Below, in pieces: positions 22,403 to 35,867 of a DNA stretch of 64,000 nt. The DNA lies in NCBI GenBank assembly GCA_944472135.2, contig OX235262.1, forward strand, positions 62,654,440 through 62,718,439, in the 5' to 3' direction. Origin of the DNA: Trichobilharzia regenti (lineage: Eukaryota; Platyhelminthes; Trematoda; Strigeidida; Schistosomatidae). Position 1 is the first letter of the stretch. Every line of letters starts with the position of its first letter. A program made the position numbers and the translations under genes. The notes beneath the pieces were generated by a model. The model was given only the letters and a program-made list of their open reading frames with translations, ran no database searches and was not told the DNA's origin.

Positions 22403-24880
22403 CGCTAGACATATCCAGGATATAGACGCTGTAAATTTCCTGGAATAATTTGGTCGTCAATGTAGACTGAATCATGATGAAACTACCTAAAATAATTCCA
22501 GTGTATCTAGTAATTCAATTTGTTAATATTTCTAGATGTTTCATTGTGTATGCCACACCTTCTTCAGAACAACTAAACGGATTTTGCTAGCCATCAGAAT
22601 ATGCATAAATTACATAAATTAAGGTGAACTCGTCTGAAGATCACATTGTCATTACAAATATGTGATGAGTAATTACATTTATTCACTTGGTACAGTTATC
22701 TACAGACGTGATCTTCAAACGATTTCACCTCAGTCAATGTACTATTACAATATGTGTTTTGATGGTTAATAAAATCTGAGTGATTGGGCTGAAGAAACTA
22801 TAGCTTACACATAGTGAAACTGTCAGAAAAACGTCGGTTTCATTTGCTAAATGTTCTGGGATTATTTTGAGTAGAAAGATCATTTCTTCTCAAGGTAGAA
22901 TGATACAACCTCAAGAGAGAATGACTAGTTGTCTTCAGTCTGTATTGTCATTGTCAGTTATACTCATCTCAGTCAGTATTACACTGGTTCACTCTTCATC
23001 TGCATTATCCTGACATCAGATTTCCTTCATCTTCTGCTGTAAACAAATTTATTTATGCATATCAGTTGACTTAAACAACATGAATAAGAGTAGAATGTGT
23101 CTAACATAAATCACATTTCAACGCTTAGACATTTTAGGCTTAGAAGAATCATTTCAGTCTGTGGGTGTGTGTGAGTATGTTATCAGTCACCTCACCTTTA
23201 GATTCGTATGCATAGTAAGGTGAATTTTCTTTCCCAACACGATTTGTACTCAAAGACAATGTGAAAAATCAATAGGTCAAATATGAGATCAAATGAATCA
23301 TTCAAAAGAGTATATCTGTGAAAATCATCCCCCTCCTCCCATTTCCGGATTCGTGAACTAAGTAAAATTTAAAGCATATAGAAAGAAGGATGAATATGTA
23401 GAGCCTTTCAAGTCTTAGGAAGTCTTTGGTGACACAAAAGATGATAAGGAAAGACGATTGTTTAATGTTAACTTTATTCAAATAAGTGAAGGTGTTTATC
23501 GTTGTCAATACCCATCTAGTGTGATTCAACACATTTGTAATAGTAATAAATGGTTAATACTTGTTTCATAAAAACTCAGATGGTTGAATAAAACGAAAAG
23601 TTGATACAAATAAATAAATCTATTCACTCGTTTTCATGCACCTAGTTTATTTCTGGAGAGAAGTTAACAAGAGTAATCAGGCTCCTAACCACTCAAGCTA
23701 CTGTATCACTCAGCCTATTAAGTGAAATGAATTTTATTATAACCCACTAATTACTCATGGAATCCAAGATGAGTGCACTTGAATTGCAGTAAAACGCCGT
23801 TCATTCTGGTTTCCATCAAATCGGGTGTTAAGACAGATACTGACTGATGACACTGATGGGTGACAGGAATGATGCGAATGAATGATTCACATTTGGGTGG
23901 AAGTCAACGAAATCTTGTCTTAATCCTTTGAAACAATGATGAACTAAGTTTAAGCGTAGCTCTAAGTTCAATTCAATTCCTACAAAATGTGTGATATTAG
24001 ATGGGAGCATACAATAATATGGATTGGACTCATCATTTCCGTGTTCTGCAGTTAGCACCTGATCAATAAGCCACTGAGTAAGACGGAGAGTGATCATATT
24101 TTTAGAATTCACCTAGTATTCAACACAAAATCACCGCTAGACACTTTAATAATATTGATACTGGGTATGGCAATGTGCTTCAAAGCTGCTCATGAATACT
24201 CCAAGTCATTCCTTTCAAAAAGTTCACTATTCTGGTGAAAATGATTCCCTTTCCAAGTTTTTTTAATCATTCAGCCGTCATTATTTTTTCGGCCATGACA
24301 ACCGATGAAACTGTTGGCTCCACGAAAGCCTATGAACAGGTTACTTGCTAACTAACAATCATTCACTAAACCACTATTCATAATTACAACCTCTCAAATC
24401 TCCAACACTCCTCAGTATAATGGTACGAAGGAATACATACATCAACATTATGACAGAGGGCTGTTTCAACACAGTTGATTACTATTCATACGCTACCTTA
24501 CTAGTCTACTGTCAGCTTTCTCAAATATGAATCCAGTAAACGATGATTTCTGACTTCAGACAACTGTCGACAACTCATTTCCAATTCACTATACATTAAT
24601 AATTAATCTGGCGTTAGACATTTTGAATTTCTAGCGAGAAATCTGAACAGAAACATAATAAATGCTGCTAGCCGATAAGGTTTATTATTACTATGAGGTC
24701 ACGTAGCAATAACAACTCGAAAAATCGTGAGTATCCATTGTAATTTCAAGTAGTCTATGGCTGAGCGGATGACTGTTATGAATATATACCAAACTCGGAG
24801 TTCAGTGGTAACGACCAACCCGATCGTTCACCTTCAAAAATGAGTTTATGTATGAGTACTGGTTTGAAATGTCAAATGAC
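22403..24880. other. Spacer sequence, nothing recognised
   Basis: AT-rich DNA with scattered short open frames that lack domains or splice support. No RNA gene or mobile element could be identified. Confidence 0.4.
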
Positions 24881-24889
24881 AACACCTTT

Positions 24890-25110
24890 GACAAATCGGC
24901 GGTCAAACGATAGAACCCCAGCCAACCATTCACGTGGTTCGAGTTTCATTTCCCGACCAACTCACTCCTAAACGTCACTGAGTTTACTAGCCGGTAGTAA
25001 GAGTGGGAGTGAGATAAGATTCAGTGTGATGCTAGCAACCTCACATTGTCGAAACAAACAACACAGACGCTTCCGAAACCTCAATTTCAAGCTTTCAGCC
25101 CTATATTCCA
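24890..25110 (+). mobile_element. Degenerate tRNA-derived SINE with LINE-like tail
   Basis: A decayed tRNA-like head (about 24892-24965) is followed by ACTCACTCCTAAACG, then the GTAAGAGTGGGAGTGAG and GATGCTAGCAACCTCA blocks. The tail resembles TTTCAGCCCTATATTCCAATCGG. It is the same layout as the better copies at 35068-35303 and 51371-51610. Confidence 0.6.
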
Positions 25111-25114
25111 ATCG

Positions 25115-28100
25115 GAACGCAAACGACTGAGACAGAATTATTATATTTCAAGACAGTCCCAGTCTGCTACGTATTACTGAGACGATCGCCACCAACATCC
25201 GTGAACGAATTTATACATCCAGAAAGAAATCATTGTTTATCTTTCCTCACCATGGTGAGCACAATTCACACTTCGTATTCTTCCTTAATTTTGTTATATT
25301 TTCATTACATTTGGTTTTAACAATGTCGTTTCCTACACTACTATCATCTTTACCTGTAATTCTGACCTCTGTTCAACTAAATTATTTGACCCTCACATAA
25401 GTGTATTGATAATTTTACGTCTTTATCACATCCGTGACATTCGTTTGTAATTTTAGAACATCATCCCTCCTGCTTATTTGCTAGTATCATTCACTTAATA
25501 ATGACGCTAACAGATTACCGATTACTCACCATTCATAGATCATTTATTTCTTCCGAATAATACTTATTGTTTGTGAGAATATTCATGTGTTTGTATGTAT
25601 TTAATCTTAAAATACTGTACTAATGTCAATGTTTGTAGGGTATCCAGCTGACGAGTCCTACCAACATTTATGAATTCACTAAAATTTGCCTTTCTACAAT
25701 TCTTGCTTGTTTAAAACCATGACAACCCTATTCTTTTCCATTATGCTACTTAATCAACTGATATTGAATAACCATCAGTTTCGGGATCAATCACTAAAGC
25801 ACTTAGGTGTTTTGTATACTGATGTAAAATCGTTTGTGGTTGTATGCTTCCAAACGAGAATCAACGAAGTGTGATAACGTCATTTTATCCTCTGCAATGT
25901 GTTCTTCTCGCTTTTTCATCGTCAAGAATTCTTTAGCTGTTGTACTCATTTACTATCAAACTGACTTTCTCACTCAAATCAGTTGTATTCCTATGAAACT
26001 AACAATTTCGAAATGAACTTGTTTACTGATTCTCTCTGCGAATACAAAAACAACGTTGTTTGTACTGGAATATGATAACTATCAATCTGACTGTATAGTG
26101 TAAACTCCTGAACATGTTTAGGCAAATAAAATTTCTAGAGGTATTTTTTGACATTATAGATTTGTATCTGAAGAGCACTAAACTATGAACGAAATCCATA
26201 TTCAGCTTTGGTTAGTTTGTTGAAGCTTTTCTTCCTCCAAAGAATAACGACTTCACTAGTATTCGTTTGACTATGAACCAAAATAATTCATATACGTAGT
26301 CAGTTTTAGTCATGTAGCATCCTATGTAATAGACAAACTGTTTGGAAAATCCCTACTGGGCGATCTCTTTATAGTGTTCATACTTATTTAGACATTTCAA
26401 CTAACTTTGTACTGTTTCCCCAGGACTGCGTATCATTACTTTGATATTTGCATACCACATATTAGTTTTTGACCTTTATTATTTACCTTTGTCCTTGTTT
26501 AATCTTTATTTGTGAAACTTCTTTGTGGTTGTGTGTACATTTAAGATATGCTTTTTAACGATATGAGTTTGTTTGAGTTTGGTTTGAAGGTCATTCCAAC
26601 CCGGGAAGTCTCGGTGCGTGATTCTTGTGGACAGAGTTTTTGATCCCACCTCATTGGAAATATTCTCCTTGATTCTAAGGCACCTTTTGCAGGTGAACTT
26701 TAGTCAACTAATTTTGTCTTACAGTACTTGTTTTGTATTTGGAAACATACATTGTCAGTATAGCTGCCTCACAGCATTTTTAAAGCGATTTTTAGTTCGA
26801 TGTTATTATTGTTTAGTGGAATCGCTAAAAAATTGGAGAAAAATCGTCTTTTTCTGGCCTTTGGAATGTTTTGTGATATGCGCTACATCTCAACGAAGTT
26901 TTTTCGGCTATACAGTTGAACGTAGAGACCAGTTTCTTGCGTTCAGATAACAAGGGATTGAATAAAGATGGACGTTACACTCCATAACGGACACTTCAAT
27001 TGGTAATTAATTTGTTTGTTTCTTTTAATGAATTCTTCTGCGGCTAATTACTTCACAGAGAAGAACACAGGGAAATAGAGAGACAGAGAGAGGTAGAGGA
27101 TAGGAATTTATCGGAGTAGCTTCTTTTGAGATGAAAAGATAGGCGACGGAATGATGGTACCCTGATTTAAACAATGATTACAAAACATTAATTTATTGCA
27201 AATAAATGATGGATATTTCCACAAAGACAGACTTCATCATTTAGCTTAGCTAATTCACAGTCAATAAAAGTGGAGAGACGAATTACTGATGAACTCTACT
27301 TCTATCTCTATGTCTGTTATTGTCTTCCTTCTTTCTTTCGCCCACTTCCTCCTTTGCTTTACACCATACACACAAAAAGAAACAGAGAGAGAATGGATTT
27401 ACAAGAATGACTGATGAATTAACCAGTTATTCAAAGGTATAACTAAAATATTCATGAAATTCTACAACTTTTGAGAATAAATGTCAAGGAGAAGTATTCC
27501 CACGAGGCGATATCCGTTAGAGAGAATAGTTGAAAGCCATGAAACACACTGAACATCTACTCAAGGATGGATGGCTGAAGTTCTACTGAGAAATTACGGG
27601 TGGTGATGTCCACCGAATTGGTCATGAAAACATACACTCATTAATGTGATATTAGGTGGCGTTGGATCTAAGTTCTGAATTGAAACAAGTTGGCATTTTA
27701 GCTAATTATGTTACCGAGTCATCTGGAATTGAACTTAAGTGATAGTTTCATTGGTGGGCACTGCTAGTAAAGAGTTTCAAAGGTAGAATGAAACAGCTCT
27801 ACAGCACTTCCACTGTTTTCGATGACTCTAACTGAGATCGATTCATGATGAGGTTCACATTTGGAATCTTCATCAAGGCAGCATTTGAGTGAAATTCAAC
27901 CAACAAAGTAATCTGGATATGAGAATATCTGAATGATCTCTTTTCAAGTATTTGTTTTCATATGAAAGCAGCTTCACCTGTGAAACAGGAAATAAGACCA
28001 ACCGACACTAAACACTAATACACATAAGGAAGAACACAAAACGCAGAAGTGAGGCATGAGTGTAAATTATAACAAAAGGTAGAGTTTGAGGTGTGAGTAT

Positions 28101-28190
28101 TCAGAGTACTGGTTAGACTACCAAGTAATTCATGTTCAGTCTACTCACTTTGTTCAACAATCGTTTCACTGTACTCATATAGCCCGTATC
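25115..28190. other. Spacer sequence, nothing recognised
   Basis: No supported gene. Open frames here, such as 26618-26950, show no recognisable domain, no splice continuity and no counterpart elsewhere in the window. A decayed hammerhead-element tail may lie at about 27765-27850 (GGTAGAATGAAACAGCTCTACAG). Confidence 0.4.
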
Positions 28191-28199
28191 TAGAATAGG

Positions 28200-29230
28200 A
28201 GGGTGAAAGCTACCATTATATCACAATTGTGGGGTATACATATTAGTTTCACAAATATTACGAAGAATTAACTCATTATCCTACAGAAGACATAGTTGAA
28301 CACAAGTAAGATTATCTATTATTTGAGGATTACTCACCTGTTACGGAAAATGATCACGAAAATAAACGTTACGTCATCCCTAAGATTAGATCTGATAACA
28401 TCACAAAAGATGTCGTCTACAATTTTAAGATGGTTTGATTTCATTTTAAGAAGGAACTAACGAGAGAGAGAGAGGGACAGAGAGAAGGAGAGTGTATATG
28501 TGCGAGTGACAAAGAGAAAACTATTGGAACCACCCGAATTTGTTGGATTGTTTGTGGATATGGATAGATTGTTGAGGTGTTTATCTCAGTAAATAGTGAA
28601 ATTGATTATTTGACATAACACCTTCATACGAACAACGTGTGCTATTTCCTATAGCCTGAATGCACTAACACACAGATATGCACAAAATATATTAGTGACA
28701 TAAATTTCAGTTACAGTGATTCGATAACAAAATTTAATTCTACTCAGAGAGACAGAGGGATGGGGGTTATTTTAATGTCTGTTTTGTTATGTACAGATTT
28801 TTTGTTTTGCTTTTTATCTTCCATCAAGCCATCAAGTTTCGATTTTCTAAACATCTTGAAATTGATCTTCAAGTGTTTGTTTGCAGGGATTCAATTGATT
28901 TCAAGTTTGATCACAAATTGACTTCAGCTGGGGAATTACTAAAAAACAGAGAGTACTGCTGGAGAGTTGTTTCGTCCCTGTTTCTGACTCTCCAGAATTA
29001 CATATCCATCGAAGCCATCATCTTCAGTTTACAAGACAAGCTTGTATATCATTCCACCACTGGGACGGAATCCGATAGCCTGTGAGTACTTGCTTCTGTC
29101 AGTTCACAATTTCCAGTGTTACAACCAAAGTTATGTCGAAGATTTCAAAACTAGGACGAAACAGCCGCTCAGTTCCCGTTGGTTTTCAATACTTCTCTAA
29201 CTGATATCAGTGTCTAATCAGACCAGAAAC
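28200..29230 (+). repeat. Dispersed repeat, copy 1
   Basis: Similar in order to 30850-31650: TATCTATTAT-GAGGA-TACTC near 28315 and 30938, the ATTTTAAGAAGGAA-TAAC block near 28442 and 31058, and the stretch TTTCGA-TTTCTAA-CATC near 28835-28855 and 31340-31360. It then runs into a decayed hammerhead/tRNA-like half (about 28905-29000) and ends with a plus-strand hammerhead tail (about 29140-29210). Overlapping open frames are incidental. Confidence 0.65.
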
Positions 29231-29234
29231 CAAT

Positions 29235-30795
29235 CGAATACCTACGAACTAACACTAGAAAATTAAATTTACTCAGTCTAGTGATAAGTGATGAAACCAA
29301 CACCATTTATTCAATACTAACGTTAATCAAATCCGTCAGTTTACTTCTACGAGTCAATGATATGTCTCCATCAGTCTTACACAACAAGCTACTAGAAACT
29401 GATACTTCAACAAAGCCTCATCCATTCGACACTGAATACCAAATTAATATGAAACATGAAATTTAAGGAATAAATTATCAGTACGTTCAATTTGTTTTAA
29501 ATGCTATTCAGTCAGTTCCCCTGAACAACAGAACCTCTTCTCATTGCAATATAAACTGAAAAATAAATATGTCAACACTCATTAACAATATGACAGCAAG
29601 AATTTTATTTTTGCAACTTCTCTTCCGTGCTGTACAGCCAAGCAGTGTTCGGAAAGGTTATGCAACTACTCATAATGCTCAGTTATTAATATTACTTGAT
29701 AACAACATTTAGGAAATCGCATATCCCGGATAAATAAAAATGCATGAATTACATAACTAAGTTCAGTAGTCTTAAGAAATATAGAAACACTAGGTGATGA
29801 ATATCGCTCAAAAATGGTGAACATTTAAACAGTAGGCGCATGCAGTTAGGAATGTTATTCATAGGAGTAAGAGATTCAGAATATGAATAAAGTATACTTT
29901 AAAGTCAGGAGTTTGAAAGGAAAGGAGGAGGAAGTAAAGGGGAGAAACCGGGCTATATAAGTAATTGTTGTCCATGTCAAAAAGAATTTAAAAGCTAGGA
30001 TAGTAAAAGTGATTGAACAAATCGCTTTTTTTTCTACACACAATTCAAGGTATTCCTTATGGATGTCAACAGTTACCTCTGACTACAGAAGATGTAGTCC
30101 GAAATCGTTCAAATGACTTCATCTTACCTTATTTATCCCTTTGAAAGATTCCTCGATTCATTTAGAATGATTTGTAAGAACAAGGTGGTGAAGAGCTGAG
30201 CTAATTGTTTGTCGAATTTTCCTGACTACTTCGCCCTACGTACTTGGCTCGACGAGAGCAAGTTAGGTGATATATACACTCACATGGAGATTAACAACAG
30301 TAGAACATTGTCTTTGGCATTTCGAGCGATAAGAGATTTTGTGGAGAAGGTGAGACCTAGAATAGTTAATCGAATGGCTCTGGTTATGCACTTCGATGAA
30401 TCTTAGCTGTTGTGTCACCTTTGACTTCCAGATTTATATATACATATATTTACATAATGTGATAAAGTATGGCAAAATTGAATCAGTGATTCACGTCATT
30501 TAGAAGCGGTGATAATGAGTGAAAGACAGACAAAATAGAGGAAGCTTCGTAAGTAAAAATTCAAATGCTGCAAAAATTATATTTGACCTGGCAATTTTTT
30601 CCTTTAGCTAAGCCACTCAAACACACACGATTATGAATGAAATAGAATTCGGATAGATTTATTCGATATGTATTTGAGTAGCCTAACACTATGTGTCATA
30701 CTGTCAGCTGATGATTACAAATTACAAATAATGAGTTGACTTCGTGATGTGTGGAAAACATCACCAACGTGATCTTGGTAGCATTCCAGAATGGA
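29235..30795. other. Spacer sequence, nothing recognised
   Basis: An open frame at about 30209-30406 shows no domain I know. Nothing else is supported. Confidence 0.35.
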
Positions 30796-30849
30796 GAAAA
30801 TTGTGATGATAAATGTATTGTATACAACTGTACTGCTTACAAGTAGTTG

Positions 30850-31650
30850 TTGACATACTATTGCTGAATAATTATATCACTATTCATTTAGAGAATTGAA
30901 TTAACGGGTACCCGATGTCAGAGTAATGTAATATCTATTATTCGAGGACTACTCCCTTGTTACTAACATTGATTAAGAGAAAATTGTTAAATCATTCTTA
31001 AGATTGAATTTGACTATACCACAAAAATTTCGACTATAGTTTTACGATATTTTGGTTTTAATTCAAGAAGGAAATTACTGTAATCAGCGTGTGCGTGTGT
31101 GTGCCTATATGCGTGAAGGAGAGGGAGAGAGTGACAGCACCTAAAACGAAAGATGTATAGCTTCCGCCTACTAACGCATACAGACATATGATAAATCAAT
31201 CAGACTCAACTTTCACTTAAAATAATTTGATGACAAGTATGAACTGTAATCAGAGGGAGAGGAAGAGGTGGGACATATTTCTATTGTCAATCTTATCACA
31301 TACGGATTTTTTGTCTAGCTTTTGCTCTTCCATCATGTTTCGACTTTCTAAGCATCCTGGAAGTGATCTTCAACTGTTGGCTTGGAGGGATTTGCCTAAT
31401 TTCAATTTAGATCATCAAATGAATTTAGATAGAAAACCAGAGAATCCTATTAGACAGTTGTTTCGTCCTTGTTTATGAGTCTCCAGTAGTACGTTCCCAT
31501 CAACATACCATCAGTGATTGAATTCTAGAGCTTCAGGTTACATGTTGAGCTCGTATATCATTGAACCAGTGGTACAGAATCCGATGGACCATCAACGTCA
31601 TCCGTATAAACAATAGTACCAGTGCTGAAAGGTCAAAGTTTGAACCTTGC
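30850..31650 (+). repeat. Dispersed repeat, copy 2
   Basis: Direct repeat of 28200-29230. Its start (about 30800-30935) matches the reverse complement of the last 150 bases of the window, including the GGGTACCCG block (30905-30915 against 63888-63898) and ACTGTACTGCTTACAAGTAG. It includes a decayed minus-strand hammerhead/tRNA-like half at about 31390-31600. Confidence 0.7.
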
Positions 31651-31994
31651 CGTGTCTTCCACTCCAGACGAAAGAAATTAAACAAATAAACATGCAATTT
31701 ACTAAATTACCTAAGTCACCTTCAGCGTGAACCTTATTTACTTCAACAGTCTACACAATAACTTCTATAAAACACAACATAATCGAGCAAAGAATATTCT
31801 TTTCGATAAATTCCTCTTCTGGCTCTACAATTATATACATGTTTATATACACAGAATATTCAAGGTTGGTAGTTAATAACAATATTAGTGTTTTTTAAAT
31901 AATATCGATTTGTAAAGCAAGATCAATGCAATTACAGTTCACTAAAAATACTTAAATTATAATAGTAATAAAGATATAATAGCGAGTAGGATGT

Positions 31995-32320
31995 CAACTA
32001 AAATTAGGAAATTTTCACGAAAATTGAGAATCATTCAAACCTAGATGGCCAAGGTAGGGACAGCGTCTGAACTAACTTCTTTTGGACGCACAAATTAGGC
32101 TTTTTAATGTGGATCCCAACAGCCTCAGCAATATTTAGTAATCGAACTCTTAAGGCGAAGTTGAGATTTGTTGGTATCCGATAAATAACTCTGAAAGCTT
32201 GATTAACATCAGTCCTATGTTCTGTATCCACCAGATGAGCCAAAATAGCGCTACGGATAGATTTTGTTTGGCCTTTGCTTAACCACGCAGGGTGAGTTTG
32301 TTTACAATAATCCTTTCGAA
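31995..32320 (-). pseudogene. Penelope-like element endonuclease-end remnant
   Basis: On minus, an open stretch encodes SIRSAILAHLVDTEHRTDVN and NFALRVRLLNIAEAVGIHIK, then KPNLCVQKK, with PAWLSKGQ just upstream. The same series is encoded at 60425-60762 and, more decayed, at 61615-61835. The pattern SAI-AHL-DT-H followed by LRI-EA-I---KP-LNVQ fits the GIY-YIG endonuclease region at the C-terminus of Penelope-like elements. No RT domain is attached. Confidence 0.65.
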
Positions 32321-34002
32321 ATAAATTCGAATAAAAAATGAATCTTGTTACGAATTACACATAATAGTTAAACTACACCACCTGTCATTATAATAATGCT
32401 CAACGAATAGCCTGGTACCTAAAACATACCTAATGATAATGAAACCCCATCATGTTAACTTTTGGATATAAGCCTTGTCCCCGATAGCATCTGTTTTTCC
32501 TCTATCGAAAGCAGAGGATTATAGGAAATAAACCACAAAACGAGGTGAACAACTTGACTGAACGCAATGTTGTGACACCCTGCGAAGATCTTAGGGAATA
32601 CCATGGATATAATTAAACGTTAAAGGACTAGTACAGAAACCCAACTTCTAGTTTCACTGCTAGTTACAACAATAAATTCGGAAAGATAAGCTAATGACTA
32701 TTCACAAGAGATCAATCAATAAATCGGAAACCTGTTGGGTACTATTTTTCATTCACAACTGAAGCATATAAACGATAAAACTGTTCATCTCCCTTTGCAC
32801 GACTAGATGATACGTTCCATTTCAAATTTAGCTTACCAAGCACACGGTGCCTATCCCTGAACTATACAAAGCTTCTCCACTTATTGTTTTTACACTCGTC
32901 CATCAAATGGATTCATGCAACTCCTCCATCATACTAAGTGATCTTGTTTCCACTCAGACTGAGAACCACCACAACAGGTGGAGTCTGTAGCTTACCACCT
33001 GAGGTAGAAGGTTTTGCGACTTAAAACTATATCTGATTAGTCCACATCTCTGTCAGGTGACGGGCTATCAGTCACTGGAATGAAACTACATACGTCTACT
33101 TAAGAAATCTCACACAAGATGAAAATGTCATCTTCAGCTCCACTGTTTTAAATAACCTACCATAAGTCGAATAATATAATGTTGTGTATAATATCAAACA
33201 ATTCTACATCTCAATGGACAACTCACTGTTATCATCACAATACAATATTCTACACTATACGTCAACTTGATATAATGGAGATTGTTCAATCGAATCGAAT
33301 AACTAACCGTGCGCAACACTCGTGTAACAACTTAAGCCAACCGTCGGAGAAAATGAAGAAAGGTCATTCAAAAAGTCTTGTATAAAAAATATGTATTGTT
33401 CTACCTGCCATCACAGATTTACCAATCAATAATAGTAATAATAATTTGTCACATCAAAGAAAACAATCATATTACCACAATCAACAATTAAAGCAGAACC
33501 AAACAAAATAAACTTCTCTTAGTTTAATAATTAATAAAAAATCAAAAAATATATACAAACAACAAATAATATCTCTCTCTGTCATCCGGAAAAACACTGT
33601 CTCACTAACAAGATCGTTTATTCAACATATCAACAAAAGATATGTTTTATTTCCAATATATTTCAAAAGATAAGTAGTTTGTGTATCGGTGTCTGGATAT
33701 ATGTACATCTGGACAATATGTTGCAATGATAAGGATAAAAGTTCAAAGAAATAAGAAAGAAGTGGTACCAAAATCTTCATCAGCACCAGCACAAGCAGCA
33801 GAAGTGGATATACACGACGAAAAAGAAGAACCAAAACTCTCGTGTTTACTATAGTCATCTCCATCCTTATTAAGGATGTTAGCTAGTTCGTTATTGCTGT
33901 TTCCCTTACTCACATCTCCACCACACCACAACACATCGTGCTATACCATACCAATAATATAGAAAGCAGGTCAACATCTCGTTGAATTCAATCATCAGTG
34001 TA

Positions 34003-34128
34003 TCATTCCATGTATGGACAATGGGAATTCCAATGCAATTGAAACTCAGTCTTATCTGTCGAATGAAATTCACATAGCGGACACTTGCCTTCCACTCGAC
34101 TAGCTGAATCACAATTACCATTCCTCTC
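34003..34128 (-). CDS. C2H2 zinc-finger gene, right copy, terminal exon
   Basis: Last exon of the right copy, 41 codons plus TGA. The acceptor AG is at 34129-34130. It encodes the same zinc finger as 12872-12994, CPLCEFHSTDKTEFQLHWNS then H. One extra codon near its start (ERNGNCDS against ERNKCDS) keeps the frame, and the other differences I found are silent. Phase 0 matches the donor at 35867. Confidence 0.8.
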   Translation of the reverse strand, partial: ERNGNCDSASRVEGKCPLCEFHSTDKTEFQLHWNSHCPYME

Positions 34129-35867
34129 CTAAATGTCACAAACAGCAGAAGACAAAGAAAAATATATCGGGTGAATATTTGAAGTGGGAATACACACTCT
34201 CTCTCACACACACACAAACTTCAGACTTCAATAAATACCAAATAAAATTATCCAACGATCAAAGTGGTAACATGATTATTAAGACTAGATAAAATAAAAA
34301 TAGGATGACATGCAGGTTCCACGCACACGTACACCAATTCATGAGCATATCAGTTGGTGGTAGATGTCTGGATAGTGACCGTAAGCTAATGAATCCACAT
34401 TCTAAACAGTTATCTTCACGCCTCACGAAGAAAATTAGACACACTTCACTCTCATACTTACAAACAAAACTTCATCTGTGTGTCGTATTCTCACAGGTTA
34501 GAATCCAATAGCAACAAACACACATATAATGCTGTCATCCAATTCAAACGATTCATCAATCATCATTGTACACTCCATGGTCAACGCCTTTCCTACCAAA
34601 ATATTGGAACACACATATCGACGACATTCAACACAACCTGATTGTGTATAAAATGTGATTTTCATAATATTGTGGGCATAAAAGCGCTCCGAATAGAAAT
34701 ACTGTTGATAAGCATAATTACTACTTCACTACTCGACACACTCACTACACTGGAAGCATATTCTCTGACTGAATTCCCTTCTTTCACCATCCGACCTATT
34801 GGCTCGTCGTCACCGTCAACATTTCACTTCTTTTTTAAAACCTCATTCTCGTCTTCAGTGACCTTGGCTAACTAACAGATTTACTAACTAGCAGATTCTA
34901 CTAGCCCTACGACAAATAGCAGAGGACATATGAAACACAAGTTTCTAAGTCATGTGATTATAAATGATATGGTTATCAACAATTAATTTCGTTCGAAACG
35001 TCGTCATCCAGTAAGTAATATTGTTTCACTGTGTGATATATATAATAAACAAAATAATATGAAATTTGCGTCGGTGGCACAGTGGTTAGGACGCTCACCG
35101 ACCATGCACATGGTCCGGGGTTCGATCCCCGGCCACAGACGCACTCCTTTATCTCGCTAAACCAGTAATAAGACTGGTAAAGAGGAAAGGTTAGGCATGA
35201 GGCTAGCAACCCCATCTTGTAAAATTAAACACTGCTGCAGAAACTTCAAGCCACTAGCTTGAAGCCCTATGTTCAACTGGGAACGTGAAGGAAAGAAAAA
35301 AATGGGATCACTTACTACCACAGTACCCAAGTTTTACACATATATAAAGAGATTTACTCAAGCCTTCACCATATCGATTGGCCACCTGAAAGAGTTCTTA
35401 GTGCATATGTGCAACCAGTTCACAGAAGCATTGATTGATGGACTGAATTATGATTATCAAGTTGAAGGACAACATGAACGCCAACATGGGTGTACAAACA
35501 CCCTGACACATCAGCTACAGAATTCATTTCAAGGTAAAATTTGTCGCCAACGGATTTCCATTCCATAGTCTATGGAGAACTACACTTACTTCATTTACTC
35601 CTACATCGCCACTCAAATTCATTTCGACAAACCATAGTTTACACTTAATACACATTTCATGAATGACACCTGAACTGAAGAAACAACACACTAAGTACAA
35701 TAGAATACAATTCGGTGATACACGGAAATTACTGAGGTTTCCACACTCAACACCTGCACAATGATAACACAAAGTAAATTTTCGTAATGAATAACTCAAC
35801 TAAATACACATTAGAATAAAAATCATTATACACAAACACATACACACAAATATACGCGAATACTCAC
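34129..35867 (-). other. Intron 2 of right zinc-finger gene
   Basis: GT-AG intron of 1739 bp, against 689 bp in the left copy. The extra length is an inserted block, about 34470-35560, that includes a well-preserved tRNA-derived SINE (35068-35303). The part next to exon 2 (35590-35867) is nearly identical to the left arm. Confidence 0.75.
35068..35303 (+). mobile_element. tRNA-derived SINE with RTE-like 3' tail
   Basis: The head (35068-35143) still folds like a tRNA. GCGTC at 35068-35072 pairs with GACGC at the end, a GTGGCACAGTGGTTAGGACG D-arm contains the A-box, a GACCA/TGGTC stem holds a loop reading TGCACA, and GGGTTCGATCCC forms the B-box. The body has CCAGTAATAAGACTGGTAAAGAGG and GCTAGCAACCCCATC. 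The tail, GAAGCCCTATGTTCAACTGGGAACGTGAAGG in two parts, resembles the 3' end of the LINE at 18792-20167, which would let LINE machinery move it. It lies in intron 2 of the right gene and is absent from the left copy. Confidence 0.85.

Noticed and set aside
26618..26950. 110-codon open frame in the spacer
   Set aside because: No recognisable domain, no splice continuity, AT-rich codon use; probably chance.
28789..29085. 98-codon open frame that resembles 31227-31478
   Set aside because: The likeness follows from a DNA repeat that contains hammerhead-element remnants; no protein constraint is visible.
35068..35143. Possible functional tRNA gene (Cys-like)
   Set aside because: The fold is good, but the body and LINE-like tail, plus several copies in the window, show it is a SINE head.
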